Assembly (NCBI GenBank): GCA_023525715.1 | Contig: CM042013.1 | Coordinates: 71,162,994-71,226,993, forward strand | DNA: 64,000 nt | Reading direction: 5' to 3' | DNA from: Cichorium intybus | Taxonomy: Eukaryota > Streptophyta > Magnoliopsida > Asterales > Asteraceae | Shown here: positions 11,907-22,773 of the stretch, one piece after another | Position numbering within the stretch: position 1 is the stretch's first letter | How the letters are laid out: the number at the start of each line of letters is the position of its first letter | Program-made: the position numbers and the translations under genes | The notes under the pieces: generated by a model | Told to the model about the DNA's origin: nothing | What the model saw: only the letters and a program-made list of their open reading frames with translations | The model's database searches: none

Positions 11907-14600
11907 TGTGACATCCGCCTAAAATGGATTCGGGTCAAGCCAACCCAATTGGACATTTAATAAACCCTACTCAAGATTAGTTGACGCTAATAGGATCAAA
12001 ACCCATACAATACGATATAAATTGACGTTAATAGCAATATAGCATAGTATAACGTTATAACTATAATCAAATTAAATTATGATACCATATTAAAATAAAA
12101 TCAAAGTATGATGCTCTAATTAAATTAAAAGAATCAAACTTGAATGCTATAATTAAACTTCAAATCAAAGTAGATTGTATAATCAAATAATAACCTATTT
12201 TTTATAAAACTCTATTTTTATAAACTCTACATTAAATTTTATAAAATTCTTATATTAATTAGTGTATTACATAGAGATGATTGTGCTAGTGGGAAATTAT
12301 GAAGACCACCAAAAGCCAAAAGTTATTCCCATGGTCTCCCACTCATACCTCCTATCATCTTTCCTTTCATTTTTCTCTCAACACATTATTCTCATCACCA
12401 CTCAAACCCTCTCTATTCTTTCTCTCACCCTCAATCTCGAAATTTCTCCAAGAAATCTTCATATTTCAGCCAAGAACACTTCGTTATACTCAAATCTTCA
12501 TCACTCTTGAAGCATTCACCAAGGTATGTTATTAAAAGTTTCAAATTCATACATGAAACAAATTAAATCCACCAAACTATCTAAAACTCATTTTATGCAT
12601 AAACCTGATTTTTCTCAGAATCCCATCAATAAAATAAGAAGTTCTGGAAATTTTTAGAAAATAACTTATTTTTATTGAATTAATATAATTATTGCAATAA
12701 AATAGGGCAATAATTCATATAAAATACTTTTTACAGCCAATAAATTCTAGGAAAATTCTGGAATGAACCATATATTTAATAAAGTGGATTTATTAAGTTT
12801 CATGCATTTATATTACCGTTTTATAATTATTGTGTATTTTATTTTTTGTAGATAAATAAATAGCAAAATATAGTTATTAAGGTTTAAAATTAGATGTTAT
12901 ATTTTTCACACCTTAATAACATTATAAATACTCCATGAACAAATTTACAGATTTTTTAAGAAGGTTTGCTTATTTTCCTCGATTTAATGATTGTTTAATG
13001 GGTTAAATTGATATTAAATAGCTACACATGTCTGAAAATTATAAAACCTTATCACAATATCATATATTACATATTAATCATATATAAAAAGTTTAATGAA
13101 TTTTACTTAGTACTTTACTATTATTTATGATATTATTGATTGATTAATAAAGAAAAACAGACGAAATACTTCTCAAAGTCACAAATATCCAAAATCCTTA
13201 CGATAGGCTCAATATCATGTTAGAAAACTATGGTTAATTTTCCAGAATTTTTGGGGATGATTTACTATTTTTCCCGAATTTTGTTGTTTTTTATCATTAA
13301 AATACTAAATAAATACTAAAACAGTTTATAAAAATATGAAAATTTTACAGTAACTACTATTATATGACATAATGAGTTTCTGATAATTTCAGAATGTTTC
13401 ATTACTGTTTACTATTTAAAACCATTTTCCTAAATATTTAAGTATATAAAAATGCATTTTTAATGATTATTTCATATAAATAATTGTTAAAATCTGTAAA
13501 TACTTATAATTGGGCAAGTTATTATTTTAATAAGAAATTATTAAAATCTTGCCTAAATTGAAAATATAAATTAATTATGCAAAGTAATTAATTCAATTTA
13601 AAATTCATTTAACAAATGAATACCTTAATATTCAAATCAAAATGGATTATTATTAATTCATCTAATATAAGAATATGTGTCTAATTCTTTTTATTAATAC
13701 TCCATTCCCGTTTAGCAGTTCCTAAACCAAAACTATTAATTATATTAGGTTCTACGACATTTTGACCCGAGCCATCTATCGTACGACACGCGTATTCCGT
13801 TTGGATTAATGTGAGTAATCTACCCCATATTTTATAATTTTCAATACTTTTGGGGTGTATCATGTGGTTCTAATATGTTTTCAACTTCATTTTATTATTT
13901 TATCACAATTGAGACATTGTTGGGACATTTATACGTGAATCATTATTTGTATAATTATTGTTTGTTTACGCTACATGTACTTGTAGTGCATTACCATTTT
14001 TAGTCTAATCTCCATTACTATGCCCGTATTCTTGAGGTACGTTGTGGACAATAATAGCGCTATTGGGTTGACCACCCCGCCTTGGGACGCTAAGGTGATT
14101 GATCGCACGTGGTTGAGTGTGTATGATGATTAGATGCTCCATCCTATATATATATACATGTATATGTATATATAGGGTGAGGACTTATTGTTGTTGTTAT
14201 CATGTGTTAATCAATTTTTGATTTATAAACCGTTATCTCAATAACACTTGCTTGCCGACTTCAAAAGAAAACACATTTCAAATTATAAAATTTTCAAACT
14301 CACAATATTCTTTAATAAAACTAGATTACTCACCAACTCTCGTAGTTGACATGTTTTTACCCATGATGCAGATTTGAAGAATGAAGTTGATGAAAAGTAG
14401 GGTGTACCTTAGAAACCCACAAGACTATTTAAATTTGATGTAATAAATGTTGTTTGTATTTGGATTTGTATTTGTATGTTGTGGATCTTGTTTGCATACT
14501 TAGTATTAATTGAATCTAATCATATTATAACACAGTTGTCATGAGACTTTGAACAATATATCACGCATTGATCGATTCCGCCATGGATCGGGGTGTGACA
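11907..14600 (+). repeat. TE1 3' LTR
   Basis: Second copy of the TE1 LTR, 2,694 bp against 2,697 bp for the 5' copy, ending TGTGACA directly before TSD ATAAA. Differences from the 5' copy are scattered substitutions plus one-base indels. Differences are sparse over roughly 900 bp in the middle (12900-13260 looks identical), which might reflect gene conversion or chance. Confidence 0.95.
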
Positions 14601-14605
14601 ATAAA

Positions 14606-15847
14606 AACTTTCACAATCATCTGACGCTTAAGTTGCTTGGTGAAGGTATCGTGCAGAAATGTGGTAGATTTCCTTTGGCTTTAAAAATGCTTGGGAGGGT
14701 GTTGAAGGGAAATAAGAATGGTGATGAATGGGAGAAGTTGTTAAAGAGTGAGATATGGGACATAGAGGGTGGAAGTGAGATTCTTCCGGCTCTAAGACTA
14801 AGTTACTATCATCTCCCTCCACATTTGAAGCAGTTGTTTGCATTTTTCTTTTCAATAACCAAGGATTGTGTTTTTACGGAGAACGAGTTAGTCCTATTGT
14901 GGGTGGCAGAAGGATTTTTGACCCAGACAAAAGGAAACAAGTCAATGGAGCATTTAGGTCATGAGTGTTTTGAAGAGCTGAAGTCAATATCATTTTTCCA
15001 ATGTTCAACGATTCATGAGTTACGATATGCAATGCATGACCTAATACATGATTTGGCCACAAATGTTGCAAGAGAGTTTTCCTTAAGATTGGATGCTGAG
15101 ATGGATGTATCTAACATTAATAAATCTTTTGATAAGTTACGTCACTTTTCAGCAGATCTAAGATTTGTATCATCTAGAAAGCTCAAGGAATTACAAAGAG
15201 CTACACACTTACGAACACTCATACTAATGTCAGGTGGTCGGGAAAAAACCAACACTTTGGAAAATGTTCTCGTTGAATTACTTCCTGAACTACAATTCTT
15301 GAGGGTGCTAAGTGTCATGGATCTGAGTGTTACAGAAGCCATAGTACTCAAATAATCACAAAGGTACCACAATCCATTGGTGGTCTCAAGCATCTACAGT
15401 ATATTGATTTTTCTTATACCGGAATCACATGTTTACCGGAACAAATGAGTTATCTAGCTTGCCAAAGCTTGTTGGTTCATAATTGACCTTTATAATCTAC
15501 AAAGCTTGTTGGTTCATAACTGTTATGAGTTATCTAGCTTGCCAAGAAGTTTTGCTAAGTTAATAAACCTGCAACATCTTGACCTAAGTGATACTCCGAA
15601 GGTGAACAAGATGCCTGTGGGGATCGGTGGGTTGACAAGTCTACAAACTCTAACCAAGGTTATTATTGAAGAAGGCGATGGGTTCCAAATATCCGAGCTC
15701 GAGGGCATGTCTGATATTCAAGGACGACTTTCCATTCTGGGGCTAGACAAAGTGATAAATCTAATACAAGCAAAGGATGCCACCTTACATCAAAAGAAGG
15801 GTCTTGATGTTTTGGAGATGAGATGGAGTGATGTCTTTGGTGATTCT
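14606..15847 (+). pseudogene. CNL segment 2: second half of NB-ARC and first LRRs
   Basis: Continues the NB-ARC domain with the GLPL-equivalent GRFPLALKMLG (near 14662), WEKLLKSEIWDI, an RNBS-D-like stretch (HLKQLFAFFFSITKDCVF), LLWVAEGF and the MHD motif MHDLIHDLA (15032). These make up the ARC1/ARC2 parts that control the nucleotide switch. LRRs follow (LPRSFAKLINLQHLDLS near 15540). RNBS-D lacks the usual CFAYCSIFP cysteines. The frame is open from 14606 to about 15350, then shifts; a local duplication near 15460-15540 adds a stop; the frame is open again from about 15500 to the TE2 insertion after 15847. The last five bases (15843-15847) are the TE2 TSD. Confidence 0.88.
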
Positions 15848-16703
15848 TGTAACACCCGGCTTTTAAAACAAAACACCCTAGAAAATTTTTTTATTTTAAA
15901 CATGAGTTTTCACACAAAACAGTATTCAAAAGGGTATTAGTTATACAAACGGGTACAAGTGTATCTAGGAATATATATAATATAATACATCCTTTGAGCC
16001 GGGCTGCTACTGTCATCATCAACAGAAACAGTGTCCTTAGTCACGGACTTGGTCTTTACCCTTAGCAGGGTCACGCTCACCTGCAGGGTCATATCAAATA
16101 AACACAGTGAGCTATAAAGCCCAATGAGTAATCAAATTTGCAATAACATGTATAAGAAAGTCAACAAGTACAGTTCTTAATACAAGTTAAATCTTTTGGA
16201 TATCAGATCCAAAGTCATAGCCACTAAGGCCGAAAAATCCTAGCCACAGAGGCCGTATAATCCTAGCCACAGATGCCGTATAATCCTAGCCACGAAGGCC
16301 GTATAATCCTAGCCACGAAGGCCGTATAATATTGGATATTAAACCCAATAAGTGTAATCATAAAGACTCACGGGATTACCCCAATCTTGTCTAGTCACGG
16401 ACTCAAGGGCTTTACCGCTATTGTCTTTTTATTTCGTTATTGTCTTTCTCAGACTTATAAATTGTAACACCAAATACTTGTGATAAGTATTTGAAAGTTT
16501 ATTCTAATAAAAAGGGGTAAATTGGTCATTTTACCTTAGAAGGGTAATTTGGTCTTTTGGACAGAAAAGGATTTGTTTTGTAATAATATTTTGAGTTTTG
16601 GACTTAAAATGTTATAAAAATCTGATTTTTGTCATAAATTGTGTTAATTGTGGCAAAAGTTTAATATATGCAACTTCAAGGACTAAATTGCAAATTATGG
16701 AGG

Positions 16704-16710
16704 TATAAAA
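16704..16710 (+). promoter_or_regulatory. TATA box in TE3 LTR
   Basis: TATAAAA in the context ATGGAGGTATAAAAGGAG. The same context, inverted, occurs in both TE2 LTRs, which supports a conserved retrotransposon core promoter. Activity is unknown. Confidence 0.6.
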
Positions 16711-16963
16711 GGAGAGACTTGTGCAGATTTTTGAGCTTATGGGAGAAAGTTTTGCTGCACAAATTCTGCAAAGTTTGAAGAGTTCTTGAAGGATTTAGCT
16801 TGAAAATCGGATTATAGCCTTGGAATTGAAGAATTTGAAGCTTTGGAAGTAACTATCTCAAGTTCTAGCTTATATGTTCTTGATGAGTTTTATAGAAACT
16901 GAAATTTGTAATTTCAGTTATGATTATGTGGTTTATAATGGTTTAATACTTCCAATAAGTCAT

Positions 16964-18750
16964 TGTAACGCCCCAGAATTTTTTTTAGTAATTTTAAAAA
17001 ATTTAAACGAATACTTCAATATAAGAAAAGCCACTTAATTAATTTTGATAAAATTCCATAACTTATAAGTTTAATGAAAACATCCCAGGATTAACAAAAG
17101 TTAATGAAATCACAACATAGCGGAACATCCATTCAAAAACAGTCCTCCAATGAAGCAGCACAGTGTATACACGTCACGCCTTGCCATCCATGGTACCTGA
17201 TGTACCTGAAACAGTAGTTTATATAGGGAAAGGGTAAGCACGGAGCTTAGTGAGTTCCTCAAAATACCATACGATCCATCACATAACATACAACACATCA
17301 TAACCATTCATACGTCTGTGAGACTCGCGGGCTATCCCTGTTCCGCTGAAGACTCACGGGCAGTTCCCGTTCTGTCTTATCGCTCGCAGGCTTCTCCCGT
17401 TCCGTCTAATGACTCGCAGGCTATTCCCGTTCCGCCTATTGGCTCGCGGCTATCCCGTTCCGTCCACAAACAATCATTATCATAGCAATAATTCATACAA
17501 TTATCATAACATGTAAGATCACCTTAGTCTAACATATCTTCCTTCCTACGCATGCAATATCACATATAGTATAGTGAGAAGACTCACCTGATTATAGTTG
17601 ACTATATCGTTTATCTTTCTCGGCTTTGTATTTCCTTCAACTTTAACTGTTAACATAATAAGAAATCTATCATTTCTTAATCCTTAACTATATTATAGTC
17701 GCATCATTAAACCCTTCAATAATTCCAATATGATACTCCATGATTTATCAAGTAAAGAACGGCCAGGTAGAAGATTAGATGGGGTGGCAGGATCCTTTCA
17801 GCATTTTAGCCTTTCGGAAAATCCAACAACCAGATCCCAAGTAATCGGCCTAGTCACCGTCCTCGTAAGTAAATCAATCGGTATTATTTTCGGAATTATG
17901 AATTGTTATAATAATGACATTTTAAGGTTTTTGTTTACTATTGTTAGAAATGAGTATAATATAACATATGTTATACTTATTAAATATTCTACTTCTTAAC
18001 ACAAAAACTATTTTACAATACCTAATTAAGCTATAGAAAGGTTTGTAGTTACCTTATGACCAGTCGTCGAGATCTATAACTCATTCGTTAGGTTTTTAAG
18101 CTTCCTTCCGCTCACTTGTTTACACTCTAGTGCTTAGAAACCTCTATATATTGGATTGAGATTTAGTTGTGTGGTTTATGAGATGTTTTGAGGGGTATTT
18201 ATACTTGAATTCTTGAATAAAAAATGGCATGACACTTTTGACAAAAGATTTTAATAATATAACTTTGTTGAAATTAATACCTTCTAGAATCAGTCTGTTC
18301 AAGACTGGTTTATCCGACTTTAAACCCATGAAATTCGTGTTTTTATTTGATATTCTAGAAATTTATCTCAATACCTTTCCAGGGATGTATTTTACGTATT
18401 TATACGATTTTTCTATGATTTATTATGAATTTTTGAAAACAGACTATCTAATCTGTCAATTCCGAACTAATCAGTAAAGATTGCATTTTTTACCATAGAT
18501 AATGTCATTTTTAAGCTTACTATTATTTTTGGTAATTGTACTAGACACAATTTGTAAACTTTGTGCACTAGTTTGAGGTCCAAACGATTTTTCTAGAATT
18601 AATTATGATTTTTCTAAAAACGACACAAAATGCTGATTTTCATATGAAATTGTAACTAAAGTTTTTCTTAGCTTTATAACTACCGATGATCATATAATTC
18701 CTAACACTCTTATTTTAAGTATATGTTATAATCAGGATACGGGTCTTACA
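16964..18750 (-). repeat. TE4 3' LTR
   Basis: Pairs with 22774-24560. It contains five imperfect units of about 29 bp with core GCTATTCCCGTTCCG at 17322-17463, and a minus-strand TATA box near 18196-18203. Small ORFs at 17730 and 18229 recur in the other LTR and are not genes. Confidence 0.95.
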
Positions 18751-19515
18751 AGTCTTCCCCACTTATTTGGATTTCGTCCCGAAATCCGCATTCTCGAACG
18801 CCTCTATGTATTTCTCATCGAGTCTTTGTGTCCTTCAAAAATCCTCCTCGTCTTATTGCCGAAACTTTACAAGATTTAATTATCTTTCCCTTTCAACATT
18901 CATATACCTCTGTAATAATGCTTAAGGTCCTATTATTCTCATTTACTCCATACTTCTTTTCTTCTAATTACTCTAGATGTACAAAAACTCTAACTGTTTC
19001 TCACAGTCCCACACATCGACTTGACCGGCTACTATCTACAGTACATATTTAGTACTTTCTAATCTACCTATATACATAGTTAACCTAGTTAACTTGCAAC
19101 ACCTAATTTTAACACTATTTCGTATTTATATGAATTCGTCATATTTCAACACACATTTGCCTCAATTCAACATTTCTTTTAAATACTTTTTGGCTAAATA
19201 AGTCTATTTTTGTAGAATCTCCAAATTTTTGTGTTTCACCGAGATATAAAATTTACATCATCTTTTGTAATTTTTTTTTTTGGAGTACTGAACACTCTTT
19301 AAACTATTTCCATTATATGGAGACATAAAATTTTGTTTTATTTCAAAAGTCTCTTTATTATCTCGTTCTCACCAGAGTCAAGCAGGGAATTTTGAAAAAA
19401 TGTCACTTGGGGTAGTGAAAAGTCGCATCTACTGTAGTTAGTTTGAATTTCGGTAATTAAAACGTGAGATGTCCTTTCAGTTCCGTGTGTCTTTTCGGTT
19501 CCAGCTGCAAGATAC
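18751..19515. other. TE4 interior, polypurine-tract side, upstream of the RWP-RK gene
   Basis: Contains the minus-strand polypurine tract at its left end, then AT-rich sequence with no coding signal. The last few hundred bases probably correspond to the captured gene's promoter; where element sequence ends and captured sequence begins cannot be seen without an uncaptured copy. Confidence 0.55.
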
Positions 19516-19523
19516 TATATATA
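19516..19523 (+). promoter_or_regulatory. Probable TATA box of the RWP-RK gene
   Basis: TATATATA lies about 86 bases before the ATG at 19609, a normal distance for a plant core promoter with a short 5'UTR. It is inside TE4 and on the gene's strand, so the gene may have been captured with its own promoter. AT-rich DNA gives such matches by chance, so confidence is moderate. Confidence 0.5.
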
Positions 19524-19608
19524 CAGGTATATAGTATCATTCATTTTCAGTCTCATCCTCTCTTATCACTAGTTTGTTCGTAAACGAACTCATATTTAAA
19601 GTCGCGTA

Positions 19609-20926
19609 ATGGAAAACAGATCTTCAATGGGCGATCTGTCGAACCCTGGACCTGGTTTTCCACAAGGAGAGGGTACTTCAAACCAAGCATTCTTAATAGA
19701 GTTCGGTGACTCTAACATTCTAGACATCTATCATCCATACTTTGATTATCTTTCTAATGTTTTGTTTGATTCTGAATTATGTTACAGTCTTCTAGATATA
19801 CTACCAATAGAGCAACTCCACGGTGGGCCGGAAATTTTTCCCGAGCTAAACATTAACTTAGAAGATCCAGTGTATGCATCTGACTTTGCACTTGATCAGA
19901 CTCCATGCCTTCTACCAGGTTAAATTCTTTTGAATGATCCATTTATAAGTATTTTATTTTGTTTTATCACTTGACATGTGTTATTTGTAGACCCATTTGT
20001 GGATGGTCTAACTGAGTACAATCCATTCATGGACGTGCACCCAACAAGCAGTGAGTTTGTCCCCATGAATCAAGAATTCATGGCTGGTATTCAGGATGAG
20101 AAGGGGACTCATAACATAAATATTGAATTGAATCCCGAGTTTGGGGTTGGTTTTCAATATCAAGATCAACTTCGGTTGATTCAAAGGAATCTAGAAGGAT
20201 TTCAGAATCCTGAGATTTTAGTTGAAAACCAACAATTATTACCGATAGAGGCCACTAATTTTGATGAATCAATGTCCATCTTTGGGTCAAAAAATCAGGA
20301 TCATGTTCAAATGATCCAGAATGATAACAATACAATTGGATTTGAACATTCTAGTTCAGAAAACATAGCAGGTGGCAGAGGAAGAGGGTTCAGACATTTA
20401 TTAAGTAGGGAAATTATAGCTGAACACTTTAACGAACCAATTGAGAAAGCTGCGAAGGAACTCAACATTGGAACGACACAATTAAAAAAACGCTGTAGAG
20501 AATTAGGTATCAATCATTGGCCCCAACGACAACTTACGAGTTTGCAAACCCTTATTGATCGTGCTGAGGTAAAGAACTACATTTTTTTTATTCCTTTATA
20601 TCATAAGGTTGAAATTACTAAAGTTATTTGTGCCACAAGAATTTGGTAATGAATTTATTGAGGCAACAGAATTATCGGGAGATTTAATACCCAACCTAAA
20701 AAAAGAAAAAGAAGCGATAATTGAAGGGTCACAATCGGGTCTAACAGACGGCACAAAGAAGCTAATACAAGCTGCTCATAAGGTTGTATTTAGGAAAAGA
20801 AAAATTAAGGAAAAGGGGGAAACTTCATCAAGAACTCATACACAGCAGCAATCTCTGCCATCTAATTCTGGTATGAGTAGTATTAACCCTGGTTTACTTG
20901 AGTCTTCGAGTGAGGAGAATTTTTGA
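19609..20926 (+). CDS. RWP-RK (RKD-like) transcription factor captured in TE4; exons 19609-19918, 19991-20568, 20624-20926
   Basis: Three exons are predicted, 396 codons to the first stop. Exon 1 ends CCAG|GTTA (phase 1), exon 2 follows TTTGTAG, and the joined frame reads LLP-DPFVDGL. Exon 2 ends GCTGAG|GTAAAG. The third acceptor (ACTAAAG|TTATTT) keeps frame but gives a 55-bp intron, short for plants, so that junction is tentative. An RWP-RK DNA-binding domain spans about residues 240-296: LSREIIAEHFNEPIEKAAK, then LNIGTTQLKKRCRELGI and SLQTLI. The signature reads HWPQRQ (279-284) rather than RWPxRK. No GAF or PB1 domain is seen, so RKD rather than NLP. RKD proteins are nuclear regulators of egg-cell and early-embryo identity (established for the family). 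The frame continues past a TGA (20924-20926) and a TAG to 21226, so the C-terminus may be truncated. Confidence 0.8.
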
Positions 20927-21226
20927 GGCTTTGTAGGTGACCTAGCCTGGTTTCCTTCTTCTTATAGCTACCCCCAACTGGTTCCGAATTAGAGCCCTTC
21001 CTCATCACTGCCCTATTTACACACGCCCCAAATGAGTCAATATTTAGCCCCTAATCATGGGGTTACAGGTTCCAACCCTATCGAGACCCCATACCTTGGA
21101 GCTCCTCCTCCAATAACTGAAAGCATACCACTTCCAAATCCTCGAGAAGGTACAAGTCAACCTAATGATGACAAAGATTGGAGTGTAGAAGATCTTTTCT
21201 CGCTTCTTTCTGATTCTCTGGTTTAA
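20927..21226 (+). pseudogene. Former C-terminus of the RWP-RK gene behind in-frame stops
   Basis: In the same frame as exon 3, beyond the TGA at 20924-20926, sequence resembling protein continues (GFVGDLAWFPSSYSYPQLVPN, a TAG near 20990, then SPSSSLPYLHTPQMSQYLAPN) to a stop at 21224-21226. It ends with an acidic, hydrophobic tail (DDKDWSVEDLFSLLSDSLV) of the kind seen in activation domains. The continuous frame suggests about 100 codons were lost to two point mutations. The alternative is that the stretch is 3'UTR whose open frame is accidental; an uncaptured homolog would decide. Confidence 0.55.
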
Positions 21227-22757
21227 GTTAGTAGTTCTGTAAACTTTTCTTAATGTATTAATATAAAGTTGTAGTAATGGATTAAGTATATCGACGTGTT
21301 ACTATAATTTTTAATAATTTCATCGATTCAATATAATATTCATGTTGTTCTCTTAATTTTGTATTCCTCCCCCACTTGGACTAAAGCCCAAGTCTGTTTA
21401 TTCGACTTATAAATTTTTTTTTACGTGCCCTTACTCTCGAACGAAAACTAAGCCCACTCTGCTCAGCCAACAACTTGCATCGGGGCAAACACTATCTTAA
21501 TAAACATGCTTTGATAATGTAAAGACGTTTACATCAACCACCATATGTTACTCATCCGCTTGCGACCCTAGTCAACACCTCTATTGTCAGTTACCTCAAT
21601 CACGAGTTAGTGATCCAGACTCTCAACCCACACGACCTGATCAATCACTCAAGCAAGATCAATACAAGGGTAGGTAGCCCCACTATTACACAGCACCATG
21701 CATGTACAGAGTCGACTTAAAAATGCCCTCTATCATCTCAGGTGCCGCTTGCACCTCTTTGACCGTGAGTTGGGAAACTCACCCTTGCATCCTCTAGTCC
21801 CTGTCTGACTTGTCCGCCCATTAGTTGCATGAAAAATAGCTACCACAATAGCATTTTGACATTCTCCCTTTCAACAGTCTTTAAGCTCAGTAATCAACTT
21901 AAGCATGATCGGTCCAACCAAACTGGTATGATCACATCTTAATTGTTCCTACTGAACCTCACAATCAACATTCAACAATCGAATGGATAAAGGTTTACCA
22001 CATTACGCTAGCATTTAAGTCAACTATGCTAGACACTCACATACTCAGCTCCTTGGATCCTTCGTGACGAAATCCCGACTCGAACGTGGATCCTGTGCTT
22101 TCGATAGTAGGAGCTCTACTACTACCTTCCACACCTATCCATGTCCGTTCCAAGACCCGTCTCGAAATATCCAATTCGCTTCTCACCGATAATTTTAACA
22201 CATATGCCCTTACAAGGCATATGTCAACCCTTTTAGGAATACTTGGAATCCCACCCCCACCCTGCTATTCTAACTAAGACGGAACTTCCTCCAGTGATGA
22301 CAGATTGTTTCGCGAACGTAGTTGTATACAATACCGAACTAAACAGTCTTTCAAATAAGAGAATCTTCCTTAAGGCAACAACCAAACAAGGAACATGCAA
22401 TAAGGTCAACTCACACATTCTATGACTATTCAGTCCATATTGTATACAACTTAGAGGAAATCTCTAAGCAACCTATCGGCACTAGCATACAGTTCTATTA
22501 GCAAATAGCAGATAATAATACAACAATGTGTGATCTTTACCAGGCATTTCAACAAACATATACCATATGTTTTTTTTAACATCCACAATATTAAATACTT
22601 AACCCTTTTCTCATACTGGCGTCGGCTGGCGGTACACACTGTGTCTTCAGTTCACCCTTCATAAAACATCTTTCTTTCATAAAAATGTTCTAAATAAAAC
22701 TCTTAAGCCTCAACTTGAGTCCAGAACTCACTAAGTGAGCCTGATTCTCTCAAGCTG
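21227..22757. other. TE4 interior, PBS side, no recognisable gene
   Basis: Less AT-rich than its surroundings, with no ORF that I recognise on either strand. It lies between the captured gene's 3' end and the PBS, where an autonomous element would have its leader and gag. It may be the non-coding internal sequence of a large retrotransposon derivative plus captured 3' flank. Confidence 0.6.
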
Positions 22758-22773
22758 TGCTCTGATACCAACT

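Larger units (their letters stand above)
3916..14600 (+). mobile_element. TE1: Ty3/gypsy chromovirus (Tekay/Del-like), full length, degenerate
   Basis: A complete LTR retrotransposon with LTRs 3916-6612 and 11907-14600 (about 2.7 kb each, both TGTGACA...TGTGACA) and TSD ATAAA (3911-3915 and 14601-14605). The PBS TGGTATCAGAGCC at 6616-6628 is complementary to initiator-Met tRNA, and a purine-rich tract sits just before 11907. The order gag, protease, RT, RNase H, integrase plus a chromodomain-like tail is that of chromoviruses; the long LTRs fit the Tekay/Del clade (inference). I counted roughly 45 LTR differences by eye, about 1.6%, so insertion is fairly recent. Stops and frameshifts in gag and pol make it non-autonomous now. 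Confidence 0.95.

Noticed and set aside
17730..18477. Small ORFs repeated at 23539-24286
   Set aside because: They recur because they lie in the two TE4 LTRs; no motif or coding bias was seen.
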